A stretch of DNA of 64,000 nt from Paracoccaceae bacterium. Lineage in GTDB: Bacteria > Pseudomonadota > Alphaproteobacteria > Rhodobacterales > Rhodobacteraceae. The notes below the pieces were generated by a model, which made no database searches, was not told the origin of the DNA, and saw only the letters and a program-made list of their open reading frames with translations. The translations under genes and the position numbers were made by a program. The stretch is from contig JAPOXR010000073.1 of NCBI GenBank assembly GCA_026706985.1, positions 1 through 64,000 of the forward strand. The letters run 5' to 3'. Below are positions 1 to 9,144 of the stretch, in pieces. The stretch's first letter is position 1. Each line of letters starts with the position of its first letter.

Positions 1-962
1 ACGGTATTCCGAGCCATGACGCCTTCTCCGCGCTGTTCAGGATTATCGATCCCGGAGGTCTGGGCAGGGTGCTCACCCGTCTGGCGGAGGACTGGTCCCG
101 GCGGCTCGGGACGGACGTGATCGCCATAGACGGCAAGACGCTGAGGCGGTCCTTTGAGGACGCATCGGAGCGTGTGCCGCTGCACGTGGTCAGCGCCTTC
201 GCCGCCGGTGCCCGTCTGACACTCGGACAGGTGAAGGTTGAGGGCAGATCGAACGAGATCACGGCGATGCCGGCGCTTCTGGATCTTCTGGATATCAGGG
301 GCGGCACGGTGACCGTAGACGCCATGCACACGCTGCGTCCGACCGCGGAGGAGATCATTGCCAAAGACGGCGACTACGCACTGGCGCTCAAGGGTAACCA
401 GGGGGCGCTCCACGATGATGTGCGGTACCACATGGCGGACCCGGAATACGCGGAAAAGATGTTGTGTTTCAAAGACGTGGACAAGGATCACGGCCGCATT
501 GAGATCCGTGAGGCGGTTGTCTGCCATGACATCGACATGCTGCAGGACCGGCATCACTGGCCCGGTCTTCAGGCTGTCGGGAAAGTCACCGCGGTGAGGG
601 AGAGCAGGGGGAGACAGAGCACGGACACCCGTTACTTCCTTCTCAGCGAAAAACTTGATCCGGAGCGCTTCCTGAAAACGGTGCGCTCGCACTGGGCCGT
701 GGAGAACTCCCTCCACTGGGTGCTGGACGTGACCATGGGGGAGGACAGCCTGCGCAACCGGAAAGACAACGGTCCCGAGAACCTGGCGCTGATGCGGAAG
801 CTGGCGCTCAACCTGGCGCGGGTCACGCCGACAGCGAAAAAGGAATCAATGCGCGGCAAGCTGATGAGAGCCGGATGGGACAATGACTTCCTGCTGAAAC
901 TGATCAGCTCCGCATCGAACCTCGTAAAGGATGTCAAACCAGGAAAAATCCAAACGCGATAG
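1..962 (+). CDS. ISAs1-family transposase, 5' truncated by window edge
   Basis: This is a DDE transposase that would cut and move its own element. The frame is open from base 3 and reads GIPSHDAFSALFRIIDP before a GTG at 69, so that GTG is internal and the true start lies outside the window. Family landmarks in order are the N-terminal PSHDAFSALF segment, AIDGKTLRRS (first catalytic Asp), VDAMHTL (second Asp), LALKGNQ, and a C-terminal HWAVENSLHWVLDV followed by GEDSLRNR (last acidic residue). No internal stop is seen, so the visible part looks intact. The usual Gln after DAMH-T is Leu here, a small departure from most family members. Confidence 0.88.
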   Translation, partial: GIPSHDAFSALFRIIDPGGLGRVLTRLAEDWSRRLGTDVIAIDGKTLRRSFEDASERVPLHVVSAFAAGARLTLGQVKVEGRSNEITAMPALLDLLDIRGGTVTVDAMHTLRPTAEEIIAKDGDYALALKGNQGALHDDVRYHMADPEYAEKMLCFKDVDKDHGRIEIREAVVCHDIDMLQDRHHWPGLQAVGKVTAVRESRGRQSTDTRYFLLSEKLDPERFLKTVRSHWAVENSLHWVLDVTMGEDSLRNRKDNGPENLALMRKLALNLARVTPTAKKESMRGKLMRAGWDNDFLLKLISSASNLVKDVKPGKIQTR

Positions 963-967
963 CCCTG
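1..967 (+). mobile_element. ISAs1-family insertion sequence, right part
   Basis: The window opens inside a transposase of the ISAs1 family. Its stop codon lies within GCGATAGCCCTG, which looks like the right terminal inverted repeat, because ISAs1-family elements usually end in CAGGG-type repeats read inward. The left end is outside the window, so the inverted repeat and any target duplication cannot be checked. The element sits just downstream of two tRNA-Val genes on the other strand. The family call is firm; the exact right end is inferred. Confidence 0.7.
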
Positions 968-1031
968 CCTGCTCACTACATATGAAAAGCTCCAGGGACT
1001 TCTCCCGGCGATACAGCGGGGCGTGCGGCAA

Positions 1032-1106
1032 TGGTGGGTGATGAGAGATTCGAACTCCCGGCATCTTCGGTGTAAACGAAGCGCTCTACCACTGAGCTAA
1101 TCACCC
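1032..1106 (-). tRNA. tRNA-Val (anticodon UAC)
   Basis: Read on the minus strand, the cloverleaf is complete. It has a 7-bp acceptor stem (GGGTGAT/ATCACCC), a D arm GCTC-AGTGGTA-GAGC, an anticodon arm CTTCG-TTTACAC-CGAAG, a T arm GGGAG-TTCGAAT-CTCTC, discriminator A and an encoded CCA. The loop gives anticodon TAC, reading GUA and probably other GUN codons. It is 43 bases from a second tRNA-Val that differs mainly in the anticodon arm and variable loop. Confidence 0.95.
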
Positions 1107-1149
1107 ATATGCCGTTGCACGCAGAGAAATCCCGGCTTCACGGGGGCAA

Positions 1150-1224
1150 TGGTGGGTGATGAGAGATTCGAACTCCCGACATCTTCGATGTGAACGAAGC
1201 GCTCTACCACTGAGCTAATCACCC
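1150..1224 (-). tRNA. tRNA-Val (anticodon CAC)
   Basis: This is a full minus-strand cloverleaf with the same acceptor, D and T arms as the neighbouring tRNA-Val. The anticodon arm is CTTCG-TTCACAT-CGAAG, giving anticodon CAC for GUG codons, and CCA is encoded. It lies 56 bases after the lon stop on the same strand, so it may be read from the same transcript or from its own promoter. The two genes look like a tandem duplication with anticodon divergence. Confidence 0.95.
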
Positions 1225-1280
1225 GGCGGAAATGCCCCTAATCCGCATTCCAGCCCGCTGCAACAGTTGCGCCGACAGGC

Positions 1281-3695
1281 TCAATGTTTTGCCATGCTCA
1301 CATTTTCGTGATGCATAGTCACATTCGGCGGCTCAAATGCATCAATCTCCGTATTCCACTCGATGGAGGTGGGAGTTTCGACCAAGGCTTCCGCCAGCAC
1401 TTCGCGGACATTTGAAACCGGCTTGATACGCAATGGTTTGGTCACGACTTCCGACATCTCCTTAATGTCTTTTTCGTTTTCCTCCGGAATCAGAACCGTG
1501 CCGATACCACCCCTTGCCGCGGCGAGCAGCTTGGCCTTCAAACCACCGATCGGAAGCACCTTACCCCTGAGAGTGACTTCACCGGTCATCGCAACATCCC
1601 GGCGCACCTTAATTCCGGTGAGGGCAGACACAATCGATGTCACCATTGCCACGCCTGCGGAGGGGCCATCTTTGGGTGTCGCCCCCTCGGGAATGTGAAC
1701 ATGAATGTCGATATTCTTGAAGCTCGTGGGCTTGACACCAATGTCAGGTGAAATTGACCGGACATAGGTGGATGCCGCCTCGATTGATTCTTTCATCACC
1801 GAGCCGAGCTTGCCTGTCGCTCTGACATTGCCCTTACCGCCCATGAGAGCGGCTTCAATCGACAGTAAATCCCCGCCGGCGGCAGACCAGGCCAAACCCG
1901 TTGCGACCCCGACCTGATCCTCCTTCTCGGCCAAACCATAGCGGAATTTCGGCATACCGAGGAATTCCTCGAGGTTTTTTGGGGAGAAGGATACCTGCTT
2001 GGCTTCGCCCTTCGAGAGTCTGGTTACGGTTTTGCGTGCGAGTTTCGCGATATCGCGCTCCAGATTCCGCACCCCGGCTTCGCGTGTATAGGTACGGATA
2101 ATTGCCTTCACCGCACTGTTCCGCAGGCCGAACTCGCTCGCCTTTATTCCGTGCGCTTTCCGCTGCTTTGGAATTAAGTGCTTTTTCGCAATCTCCAGCT
2201 TTTCCTCTTCCGTGTATCCGGCAAGCGAAATCACCTCCATGCGATCAAGCAGAGGTTCCGGGATGTTGGCAATATAGTTGGCGGTCGTAATGAACAAAAC
2301 ATCCGACAAGTCATACTCGATCTCCATATAGTGATCGACAAACCGCGAATTCTGTTCTGGATCCAATACCTCCAGCAATGCGCTTAACGGATCACCACGG
2401 GCCGTGCGTCCCAGCTTGTCAACTTCATCCAGCAGAATGAGCGGATTTACGGACTTGGCCTTTTTCATGGACTGGATGATCCGGCCCGGCATCGATCCGA
2501 TATAGGTGCGCCGGTGTCCCCGGATCTCAGCCTCGTCCCCGACCCCGCCGAGGGAAATCCGAAGAAAATCGCGCCCCGTGGCCTTTGCCGCCGACTGTCC
2601 AAGCGATGTCTTGCCGACACCGGGCGGGCCGACCAGGCAAAGAATCGGGCCGGTAACAGTTTCAACCCGCTGCTGAACCGCAATATACTCGATGATCCTC
2701 TCTTTCACCTTCTCCAGGCCGAAATGATCTTCGTCGAGAATCTTCTCGGCTTTAACCAGATCCCGCATGATCTCGCGCTTGGTCTCCCAGGGAAGCGACA
2801 AAATCCAATCGAGATAATTCCGCACGACCGAGGCTTCGGACATGTTCTGCCCCATGGAACGCAGCTTCTTGAGCTCACTGAGGGCCTTCTCCCTCGCCTC
2901 CTTCGACAGTTTGGTGCTTTCGATCCGTGCCTTGATTTCATCCAATTCGGACCGGTCATCCGAGTCACCCAGTTCACGTTGGATCGCCTTCATCTGCTCG
3001 GTCAGATAATATTCGCGTTGGGTGCGATTGATCTGCGACTTAACGCGCTGCTTTACCTTTTTCTCCACCAAGGCAGCTTCTTTCTCGCTTTTCAGATACT
3101 GCAGCGTCAGCTCCACCCTTGTGTAGACATCATTGGCATCAAGAATTTTCTGTTTGCCGGCTACATCCAAGTCCAAAATCTGTGTCACCGCATCCGCAAG
3201 CTCTCCCGGATCCGGGTTCGAAAACACGCGTTTCGCGGCATCTTCATCGATATTGTTCGCCTGCTTCGCCAGATCCTTGAACAGGCGTCGGATCTGTTCC
3301 GCCATGGCTTTCAATTCAAGCTGCTGTTCAGCATCCTGCGGAAATTGATCCTCGACCGGTTTCACCTTGGCGCTGACAAAGTCACCAGACATGTCAAACT
3401 CTTCTATCGACATGCGCGAATGGCCCATCACCAACACTTTCACCGTGCCGTCGGGGATCCTCAGAAACTGGAGAACTTTCGCCAGAACTCCTGTGGTGTA
3501 CAAATCATCGACATTCGGATCATCGACCTGCGAATCCTTCTGGGAAACCAGGACCAAGCCGGTATCCTCATTCAACGCATGCTCCAATGCGCGTACGGAT
3601 TTTTCCCGGCCAACATAGAGTGAGCAACTCAAATTCGGCAGCACCACCGTGTCGCGAAGCGGAACAACCGGGAATATTTCGTGACTATTGCTCAT
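1281..3695 (-). CDS. lon: ATP-dependent protease Lon
   Basis: Lon degrades misfolded and regulatory proteins in the cytoplasm using ATP. The product is 804 residues, the normal family length. It has an N-terminal substrate-binding domain (FPVVPLRDTVVLPN), a central AAA+ module with Walker A GPPGVGKTS and Walker B NPLILLDEVDK, and a C-terminal Ser-Lys protease domain with KDGPSAGVAM (catalytic Ser) and GLKAKLLAA (catalytic Lys). I chose the ATG preceded by TTTGGAGGCGAG; the frame stays open 63 codons further upstream, but that would overlap tgt and has no matching homology. It follows tgt by about 100 bases on the same strand, and two tRNA-Val genes follow it. Confidence 0.96.
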   Translation of the reverse strand: MSNSHEIFPVVPLRDTVVLPNLSCSLYVGREKSVRALEHALNEDTGLVLVSQKDSQVDDPNVDDLYTTGVLAKVLQFLRIPDGTVKVLVMGHSRMSIEEFDMSGDFVSAKVKPVEDQFPQDAEQQLELKAMAEQIRRLFKDLAKQANNIDEDAAKRVFSNPDPGELADAVTQILDLDVAGKQKILDANDVYTRVELTLQYLKSEKEAALVEKKVKQRVKSQINRTQREYYLTEQMKAIQRELGDSDDRSELDEIKARIESTKLSKEAREKALSELKKLRSMGQNMSEASVVRNYLDWILSLPWETKREIMRDLVKAEKILDEDHFGLEKVKERIIEYIAVQQRVETVTGPILCLVGPPGVGKTSLGQSAAKATGRDFLRISLGGVGDEAEIRGHRRTYIGSMPGRIIQSMKKAKSVNPLILLDEVDKLGRTARGDPLSALLEVLDPEQNSRFVDHYMEIEYDLSDVLFITTANYIANIPEPLLDRMEVISLAGYTEEEKLEIAKKHLIPKQRKAHGIKASEFGLRNSAVKAIIRTYTREAGVRNLERDIAKLARKTVTRLSKGEAKQVSFSPKNLEEFLGMPKFRYGLAEKEDQVGVATGLAWSAAGGDLLSIEAALMGGKGNVRATGKLGSVMKESIEAASTYVRSISPDIGVKPTSFKNIDIHVHIPEGATPKDGPSAGVAMVTSIVSALTGIKVRRDVAMTGEVTLRGKVLPIGGLKAKLLAAARGGIGTVLIPEENEKDIKEMSEVVTKPLRIKPVSNVREVLAEALVETPTSIEWNTEIDAFEPPNVTMHHENVSMAKH

Positions 3696-3792
3696 CTCGC
3701 CTCCAAATATGATGCCCGTCAATCTGTGACTAACATTCGCCAGTGTTCGGGCTATCGAACTGACCACCGCCCGCGGGAGTTTCCGCAGCAGT

Positions 3793-4932
3793 CTATCCGC
3801 TACCGCTAAATTGGTGGCCTGCACCCGAACTGTCAAGATCAACCGGCAACCCAACTTCATCCATTGTTCCGGTTGCCACCGCATCGCGGATACGGCTCAT
3901 CAGCTTTTGGAAATAGTGCAGATTGTGGCTTGTCAGCAGCATCGCCGACAGGATTTCACCGCACTTACACAGGTGGTGCAGATACGCGCGCGAGTAATGC
4001 GAACAGGTCGGACAGCCGCACTCGCTGTCGAGCGGAGCCGGATCATCGGCATGGACGGCGTTCCTGATATTGACTGTCCCGGCAGAGGTGAAGGCCTGTC
4101 CAGTCCTGCCGGACCGGGTCGGCAACACGCAATCGAACATGTCAATGCCGCGCCGGACCGCAGCGACGATATCATCGGGTTTTCCCACACCCATCAAATA
4201 ACGGGGCTTGTCATCTGGGAGCATTGAGGGTGCGTAATCCAACACGGAAAGCATCTGCTCCTGCCCCTCCCCGACCGCAAGACCACCGACGGCATAACCC
4301 TCAAAACCGATCTGAATCAGCTTCTCTGAGCTTTCCTCCCGGAAATCACGGAATACCGACCCCTGCTGGATGCCGAACAACCCCCTTCCTTCCAAAGGCC
4401 CGATCGAGTTGCGGCATCTTTCAGCCCAACGCATCGAGCGCTGCATCGAAACCTCGGCCAGGTCAGGCTCCACTGGATAAGGAGTGCATTCGTCGAAACA
4501 CATCACGATATCGGCGCCGAGCGCAGTCTGAATCCGCATCGATTCCTCGGGTGACAATTCATGAATTGATCCGTCGATATGGGATTTGAAACGTACCGAC
4601 TCTTCACCGATCGTGCGCAAAGCCTTCAAGCTCATGACCTGGAAGCCTCCGGAATCCGTCAGGATCGGGCGCTGCCAATTCATGAAACTGTGCAGACCGC
4701 CAAGCTTCCGGACCCTGTCAGCCCCGGGCCGGAGCATGAGGTGATAGGTGTTACACAAAAGAACATCAGCGCCTGTCGCGGCAACCTGATCAGTCAGCAT
4801 GGCCTTCACGGTCGCAGCGGTACCGACCGGCATGAATGCAGGCGTGCGTATCCTGCCGCGCCTGGTCTGCAGCACCCCGGTGCGGGCACGTCCGCAGCGG
4901 GCGGTTATCCGAAATGAAAACTCCGCCGTCAC
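3793..4932 (-). CDS. tgt: Queuine/preQ1 tRNA-ribosyltransferase
   Basis: This enzyme swaps guanine at the wobble position (G34) of GUN-anticodon tRNAs for preQ1, the first tRNA-bound step of queuosine synthesis. The 379-residue protein shows TDSGGFQ (general base Asp93), CFDEC (146-149), GGLAVGE (216-222), the nucleophile motif [10 protein letters not shown] (Asp267) and the zinc site Cys305, Cys307, Cys310 and His336. No other queuosine gene (queA, queC-F) is in the window. It lies upstream of lon on the same strand, with about 100 bases between them. Confidence 0.95.
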   Translation of the reverse strand: MTAEFSFRITARCGRARTGVLQTRRGRIRTPAFMPVGTAATVKAMLTDQVAATGADVLLCNTYHLMLRPGADRVRKLGGLHSFMNWQRPILTDSGGFQVMSLKALRTIGEESVRFKSHIDGSIHELSPEESMRIQTALGADIVMCFDECTPYPVEPDLAEVSMQRSMRWAERCRNSIGPLEGRGLFGIQQGSVFRDFREESSEKLIQIGFEGYAVGGLAVGEGQEQMLSVLDYAPSMLPDDKPRYLMGVGKPDDIVAAVRRGIDMFDCVLPTRSGRTGQAFTSAGTVNIRNAVHADDPAPLDSECGCPTCSHYSRAYLHHLCKCGEILSAMLLTSHNLHYFQKLMSRIRDAVATGTMDEVGLPVDLDSSGAGHQFSGSG

Positions 4933-4980
4933 CGGAATTCCCGCGGACGGGTGGACGCTGTCAATGCGGCGCGACGCGGA

Positions 4981-5003
4981 TCCGGCGCAGACGATGCGCC
5001 GGA
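4981..5003. terminator. Perfect 9-bp hairpin between TAXI gene and tgt
   Basis: TCCGGCGCA and TGCGCCGGA form a perfect 9-bp stem around a 5-base loop. It lies in the roughly 100-base gap after the minus-strand TAXI gene and before the tgt start. A T-tract follows on the plus strand, but no plus-strand gene ends here. On the minus strand there is no U-tract, so the hairpin may instead protect the 3' end of the TRAP transcript or work together with Rho. Confidence 0.45.
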
Positions 5004-5034
5004 ATCCAATTTTTCAACAGCTCCATGATTGCTG

Positions 5035-6012
5035 TCAGTTGATGACGCCGACTTCCCGATAATAGCGTTCAGCACCGGGATGCAGGTCGATCATGCCCCG
5101 CTTTGAAGCCGCGAATTCAACGCTGAGCGCATTTGCCCACGGGGCCTCAGAAGTGACCTGGTCCAAATTGTCCCAGAAGGCTTTCGTCATTTCATAGACG
5201 GCATCTTCGTCAAGATCAGCGCGCACGGTTATACCCACCGCCGTATTGAATGACGTAACCGCATTTTCATTCACCTGTCCCTGATAGGAACCAGCCGGAA
5301 TGCCATCCCGGTAGCGGAACTTTCCGAGCCACTTGTCAACCGCTTCACCGGCGGAACTCTCCGGGCCGAGGAAACGAACCTCCTCGGTTTCCGTGAATTG
5401 TATGAATTGTCCGCATGGATCCAGGCATCCATTCACATACACGTCAACTTTGCCGTCAAGAAAGGCCTGGAATCCGGTGGTCCAATTCGCCTTGATGGCC
5501 TCGTAATCTTCGTTTTCAACCAACCCGGTTGTCGCCGTTATCCAACCGCGGGCCGCATTATAGGCACCACCTCCGACCGGGCCGAGAAACACCGAGGCTC
5601 CCTCGATATCATCCAGCAGCAAGATCCCAGAATCCGCGCGTGTCGCAAAATGGTATTGCCCATAGGGAAACCACATCAGCAGTCTGAGATTCTGGGCGAG
5701 TTCGGGCGCATCCGCCTGGTTGGCATACATGGCCTTTCCGCCCGCCATCAGATTGTAAACCACAGGTGAGGTCATCGATAGATCAAGATTGCCGCGCCCG
5801 ACTTCCATCATATGAAGAGTCGCGGCACCGCCGCCGGCAACTTCAATCTCAATATCCTCGACATTGTTACTGACGATATTGGCAAATGTCGCCATTGTGA
5901 CGGCCTGACTCAAGCTCGGCGCGATTGTGGCCATTGTATAAGTCTGCTGCGCATGCGCTCCGCCACCGAGCATGGCAGCAATCGCGGCAACTGCCAGTAA
6001 CTTCTGAACCAT
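5035..6012 (-). CDS. TAXI-family TRAP transporter solute-binding protein
   Basis: This periplasmic protein captures a substrate, probably a carboxylate or amino acid such as glutamate, for the adjacent TRAP permease. The 325-residue precursor has a signal peptide (about residues 1-21, cleavage after GGGAHA), then TAXI-family features: QAVTMATFANIV, GRGNLDLSMT, a central GGGAYNAARGW and the C-terminal LHPGAERYYREVG. The start has a good AGGAGA ribosome site. It lies 15 bases downstream of the fused permease gene, so here the permease gene comes first. The substrate cannot be read from the sequence. Confidence 0.92.
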   Translation of the reverse strand: MVQKLLAVAAIAAMLGGGAHAQQTYTMATIAPSLSQAVTMATFANIVSNNVEDIEIEVAGGGAATLHMMEVGRGNLDLSMTSPVVYNLMAGGKAMYANQADAPELAQNLRLLMWFPYGQYHFATRADSGILLLDDIEGASVFLGPVGGGAYNAARGWITATTGLVENEDYEAIKANWTTGFQAFLDGKVDVYVNGCLDPCGQFIQFTETEEVRFLGPESSAGEAVDKWLGKFRYRDGIPAGSYQGQVNENAVTSFNTAVGITVRADLDEDAVYEMTKAFWDNLDQVTSEAPWANALSVEFAASKRGMIDLHPGAERYYREVGVIN

Positions 6013-6027
6013 AATGTTTTCTCCTGA

Positions 6028-8136
6028 TTACCTGTTTCGGCCATCTGGCCAGGCTTTGGCCAGCGGATTTCCGCCACGGAACCTGTGGATAAGTATCATC
6101 GCCAATCCGACAACAAATCCGGGTATTGCTATCTGCATGTTTGGAACCAACAGCGCAAGTGCGGCCAAAATCCGCAGACATCTCGCAAGCGGGCTCAATG
6201 GCCCCTTCTCAAATCCGACAGCCGCCGAGGTCAGCAGCCACATCGCAGCCAGGAATGCGAAAATAATCCAGCCGAGTTCCCACCAGGTGAACTCCGCCGC
6301 ATCAATCATGGCGGCGGATTGGGCAGCCGATGCTCCGAACCATTCGAACAGGATCTGAAGCTTGTACAGGACAGCCGGGTGATAGACGAAAATAAACGGG
6401 ATGATGAAACCGGCGATCGATAACCGTGCCGCTTCCAGTCCGGTCCGGATCGGGTTGGCCCCGGCAATCGGGGCAGCAGCGAAGGCGGCCAGCGCCACAG
6501 GCGGCGTAACCGTAGAGATCACGGCAAAAAACACCACGAACAAATGCAGGGTCAATGATGGAATTCCCACCGCTTCAATGCCTGAACTCAAGGCAATGAC
6601 GATGATGAAATAGGTCGCCCCCGGCGGCAGCCCCATTCCCAAGAGGATTGACCCGAGCGCGACGACGATCATCACCAGGAACAGAGGGCCGTCCGCGATT
6701 CCGGTAAGCATCAGCGACAAGCGACCGGAAAATCCTGAAACCTGAATCAATCCGACAATCAATCCGATAGCAGCGACAATGACGATGATGTTCGCAGACA
6801 TTCTGCCGGCGGAAATAAAGGCACGGGTAATCAGCCGCAGCGATCTGAATTGCGGGAACAGCCACAGCGAGGACATGATAGCGGCGATCAGGCCATAGAA
6901 TCCGGCTTTCGGGACAGAAGGTTGGGTAAATAGAAAATAGGACAACACGATCAGCGGAATTACGAACACCAGGCACTGCAGTTTTTCGTGCCGCGTCAGT
7001 CCCGGTCGCTGTTCCGGCGGCAGCCTGCCGATGCCGTTGCGGAGGGCGGCAAAATAAACGCTCATAAAGATCCCGGAATAGTAAAACACTGCCGGAATGA
7101 TCGCCGCGACTACGATATACCGGTATTCAAGGCCGATCTGACCGGCGACGAAAAAGGCAACGACACCCATAACCGGCGGCATGATCTGGCCGCCCGTCGA
7201 GGCCGCTGCCTCGACAGCACCGGCGAAGGCCGGTTTGAACCCGGATTTCTTGATCACCGGAATAGTCAGCACTCCGGTCGACACCACATTGGATATCGCG
7301 GCACCGGAAAGCGTGCCGAAGAGTGCGGAACTCGCAACCGCCGCATGCGCCGCTCCACCTACGAGGCCCCCGGTGAGCCGGTTGGCGATCTTAAGCAGCA
7401 ATTCTCCCGCGCCCGAAGCCATCAGGACGGCGCCGAACAGGATGAAAATGAGAACGTTTCCCGATACCACCTGCAATGGCTGCCCGAAAATGCCGCCGGT
7501 CTGTGACCAGAAATTCAGCACCATGGAACGGAGGCTCTGGGCAAAGCTCTGCTCTGAACCGAGGAATATACCCGACCATTGCGGCAATTCTCCCTTCACG
7601 AAAAAATACACCACCCAGAAAATGCTGAAGCAGACAATGAAGGCGCCGAAATACCGATAGGTCAGATACAGTGCGACAGCGGACGCGATCAGAAACATAA
7701 CGAAATCAATCGGGCGGGCCGTCGGCAACAAGCCGGCATCAATGGCGAACAGGCTTAAAATCCAGGACGCAACTGAAACCGCACCGAGAAACGCCAATAT
7801 CCATCGCACCCATACCCGCCCTTGCGGCATCTCAAGGGAAAGCGAACTGACCGTGAAGGAAAGCAATACCGGCAGGCCGAGAATCAATCCGGTCGGCAGC
7901 AGAAACCACCGCTCAAAACCCTTATAGATCTGCCCCAGCCAATGTTGCTTCATGAGCAATCGCTGGTCCCGCCGGCTCATTTCGTCGAAACCGGCAGTGG
8001 TGGCCTCGATGAACCACTGCACGAATTCAGTCAGTGGCCCGGACGCGGCATACACCAATATAACCAACCCGAATATCCCGGCCAGCATATCCGCCAAACT
8101 CTTGGAAAACGGGGCCGATCGGTCGTTCTGCTTCAC
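6028..8136 (-). CDS. TRAP transporter fused permease (DctQM fusion, TAXI partner)
   Basis: This inner-membrane secondary transporter is driven by an ion gradient and fed by the neighbouring TAXI binding protein. The 702-residue protein is the 4TM/12TM fusion typical of TAXI systems. The small-subunit helices lie in roughly the first 200 residues; a DctM-type region follows, with GGAAHAAVASSALFGTLSG and GGQIMPPVMG signatures and a second internal repeat carrying LGMGLPPGATYF. The start is GTG, and no in-frame ATG precedes the conserved region until about codon 17. It is divergent from sufT across 190 bases. The substrate is unknown. Confidence 0.93.
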   Translation of the reverse strand: MKQNDRSAPFSKSLADMLAGIFGLVILVYAASGPLTEFVQWFIEATTAGFDEMSRRDQRLLMKQHWLGQIYKGFERWFLLPTGLILGLPVLLSFTVSSLSLEMPQGRVWVRWILAFLGAVSVASWILSLFAIDAGLLPTARPIDFVMFLIASAVALYLTYRYFGAFIVCFSIFWVVYFFVKGELPQWSGIFLGSEQSFAQSLRSMVLNFWSQTGGIFGQPLQVVSGNVLIFILFGAVLMASGAGELLLKIANRLTGGLVGGAAHAAVASSALFGTLSGAAISNVVSTGVLTIPVIKKSGFKPAFAGAVEAAASTGGQIMPPVMGVVAFFVAGQIGLEYRYIVVAAIIPAVFYYSGIFMSVYFAALRNGIGRLPPEQRPGLTRHEKLQCLVFVIPLIVLSYFLFTQPSVPKAGFYGLIAAIMSSLWLFPQFRSLRLITRAFISAGRMSANIIVIVAAIGLIVGLIQVSGFSGRLSLMLTGIADGPLFLVMIVVALGSILLGMGLPPGATYFIIVIALSSGIEAVGIPSLTLHLFVVFFAVISTVTPPVALAAFAAAPIAGANPIRTGLEAARLSIAGFIIPFIFVYHPAVLYKLQILFEWFGASAAQSAAMIDAAEFTWWELGWIIFAFLAAMWLLTSAAVGFEKGPLSPLARCLRILAALALLVPNMQIAIPGFVVGLAMILIHRFRGGNPLAKAWPDGRNR

Positions 8137-8328
8137 GCTGTGGCCCTGTCTGCCGCTGCCGGAGATGGATTATTCGGTCGATTACCGAAGCCAAACTCCG
8201 ACAGTATAGGCATGGTTGGAAAATATGTGAAACCGGCAAACCATCCGCGTCCGGCATGCTGTGTTGGCTGGACTTCCCGTTCAGAAACCCTATTTTACAG
8301 GTCGGGATTAAATTGGGCAGAATTCACC
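8137..8328. promoter_or_regulatory. Divergent intergenic region, TRAP permease / sufT
   Basis: This 192-base gap separates two divergent transcription units and must hold both promoters. It contains an inverted repeat TTCGGT-CGATT-ACCGAA (8173-8189) that could be a regulator site or a small hairpin. I could not pick a clear -35/-10 pair for either gene, and I see no recognisable iron-response box for sufT. Confidence 0.35.
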
Positions 8329-8694
8329 ATGTCGGAAACCGTCGGCGCGCAGCTTGAAGGAATGCCTCTCATTCGGCCGTCCACGACCGACCATCCCCTT
8401 TATGATTCAGTCGTTGAGGCATGCCGGGCGGTTTATGATCCCGAAATTCCTGTTAATATTTATGATTTGGGCCTTGTGTACACCATTGAGATCAATGGTG
8501 ACGGAGATGTCGAACTGATCATGACACTGACCGCTCCGGGGTGTCCCGTCGCCGGGGAAATGCCGGGATGGCTGGCGGATGCCGTCGAACCTCTGGAGGG
8601 TGTCCGCTCAGTCAATGTCGAGCTGACATGGGAACCGCCCTGGGGCATGGAAATGATGTCGGATGAAGCACGGCTGGAACTTGGATTTATGTGA
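8329..8694 (+). CDS. sufT: SufT-like Fe-S assembly protein (DUF59/MIP18 family)
   Basis: SufT-type proteins help deliver or mature iron-sulfur clusters, especially under high Fe-S demand. The 121-residue product carries the DUF59 signatures DPEIPVNIYDLGLVY (37-51) and TAPGCP with Cys72. The frame is open much further upstream inside the opposite-strand TRAP gene; the ATG chosen is the one that gives the normal family length. It is followed 48 bases later by a SufA/IscA-like gene. The sufBCDS genes that often lie just upstream are absent here; a divergent TRAP transporter occupies that place. Confidence 0.88.
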   Translation: MSETVGAQLEGMPLIRPSTTDHPLYDSVVEACRAVYDPEIPVNIYDLGLVYTIEINGDGDVELIMTLTAPGCPVAGEMPGWLADAVEPLEGVRSVNVELTWEPPWGMEMMSDEARLELGFM

Positions 8695-8742
8695 CAACGG
8701 CTGAGAAATCACTTTGCGGCGAAGAGGAATTTTGGTGGCAGT

Positions 8743-9096
8743 ATGTTTACGGTCGGCGATAATCAGGCGGTAACCCTTACCGAGAGCGCGGTTCGTCAGA
8801 TCACCCGGTTGATGCGGGATTCGGGCAAACACGGGCTGCGCATCGGGGTCAAGAAGGGCGGTTGTGCAGGAATGGAGTATACCATGGAGTATGTCGATTC
8901 CGCGGAAACAGCCGATGAGATCGTGGAGCAGGACGGTGCCCGGATCTTGATCGCTCCGCTGGCACAGATGTTTCTTTTCGGGACCGAGATTGACTATACG
9001 ACCGGCCTGCTGGAATCCGGATTCAGGTTCAATAACCCCAATGTCGCGGAAGCCTGCGGCTGCGGCGAGTCGATCAAGTTCAATACCGACGGATAA
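8743..9096 (+). CDS. A-type Fe-S carrier (SufA/IscA/ErpA family)
   Basis: This is a cytoplasmic scaffold or carrier that passes Fe-S clusters to apoproteins. The 117-residue protein has all three cluster-binding cysteines of the family: Cys41 in KKGGCAGMEY, and Cys105 and Cys107 in EACGCGES. Its position next to sufT favours SufA, but the sequence alone does not separate SufA from ErpA or IscA. It probably shares a transcript with sufT and perhaps with tpiA, 48 bases further on. Confidence 0.92.
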   Translation: MFTVGDNQAVTLTESAVRQITRLMRDSGKHGLRIGVKKGGCAGMEYTMEYVDSAETADEIVEQDGARILIAPLAQMFLFGTEIDYTTGLLESGFRFNNPNVAEACGCGESIKFNTDG

Positions 9097-9144
9097 GCCG
9101 CCGGGAACAAACCCTTCGGACAATCGGAATTTGCGGGAGAGCGG

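Noticed and set aside
2514-3623. 369-codon plus-strand ORF inside lon
   Set aside because: It is the antisense shadow of lon, which has all family motifs on the minus strand; it reads as low-complexity, His- and Arg-rich sequence without a domain.
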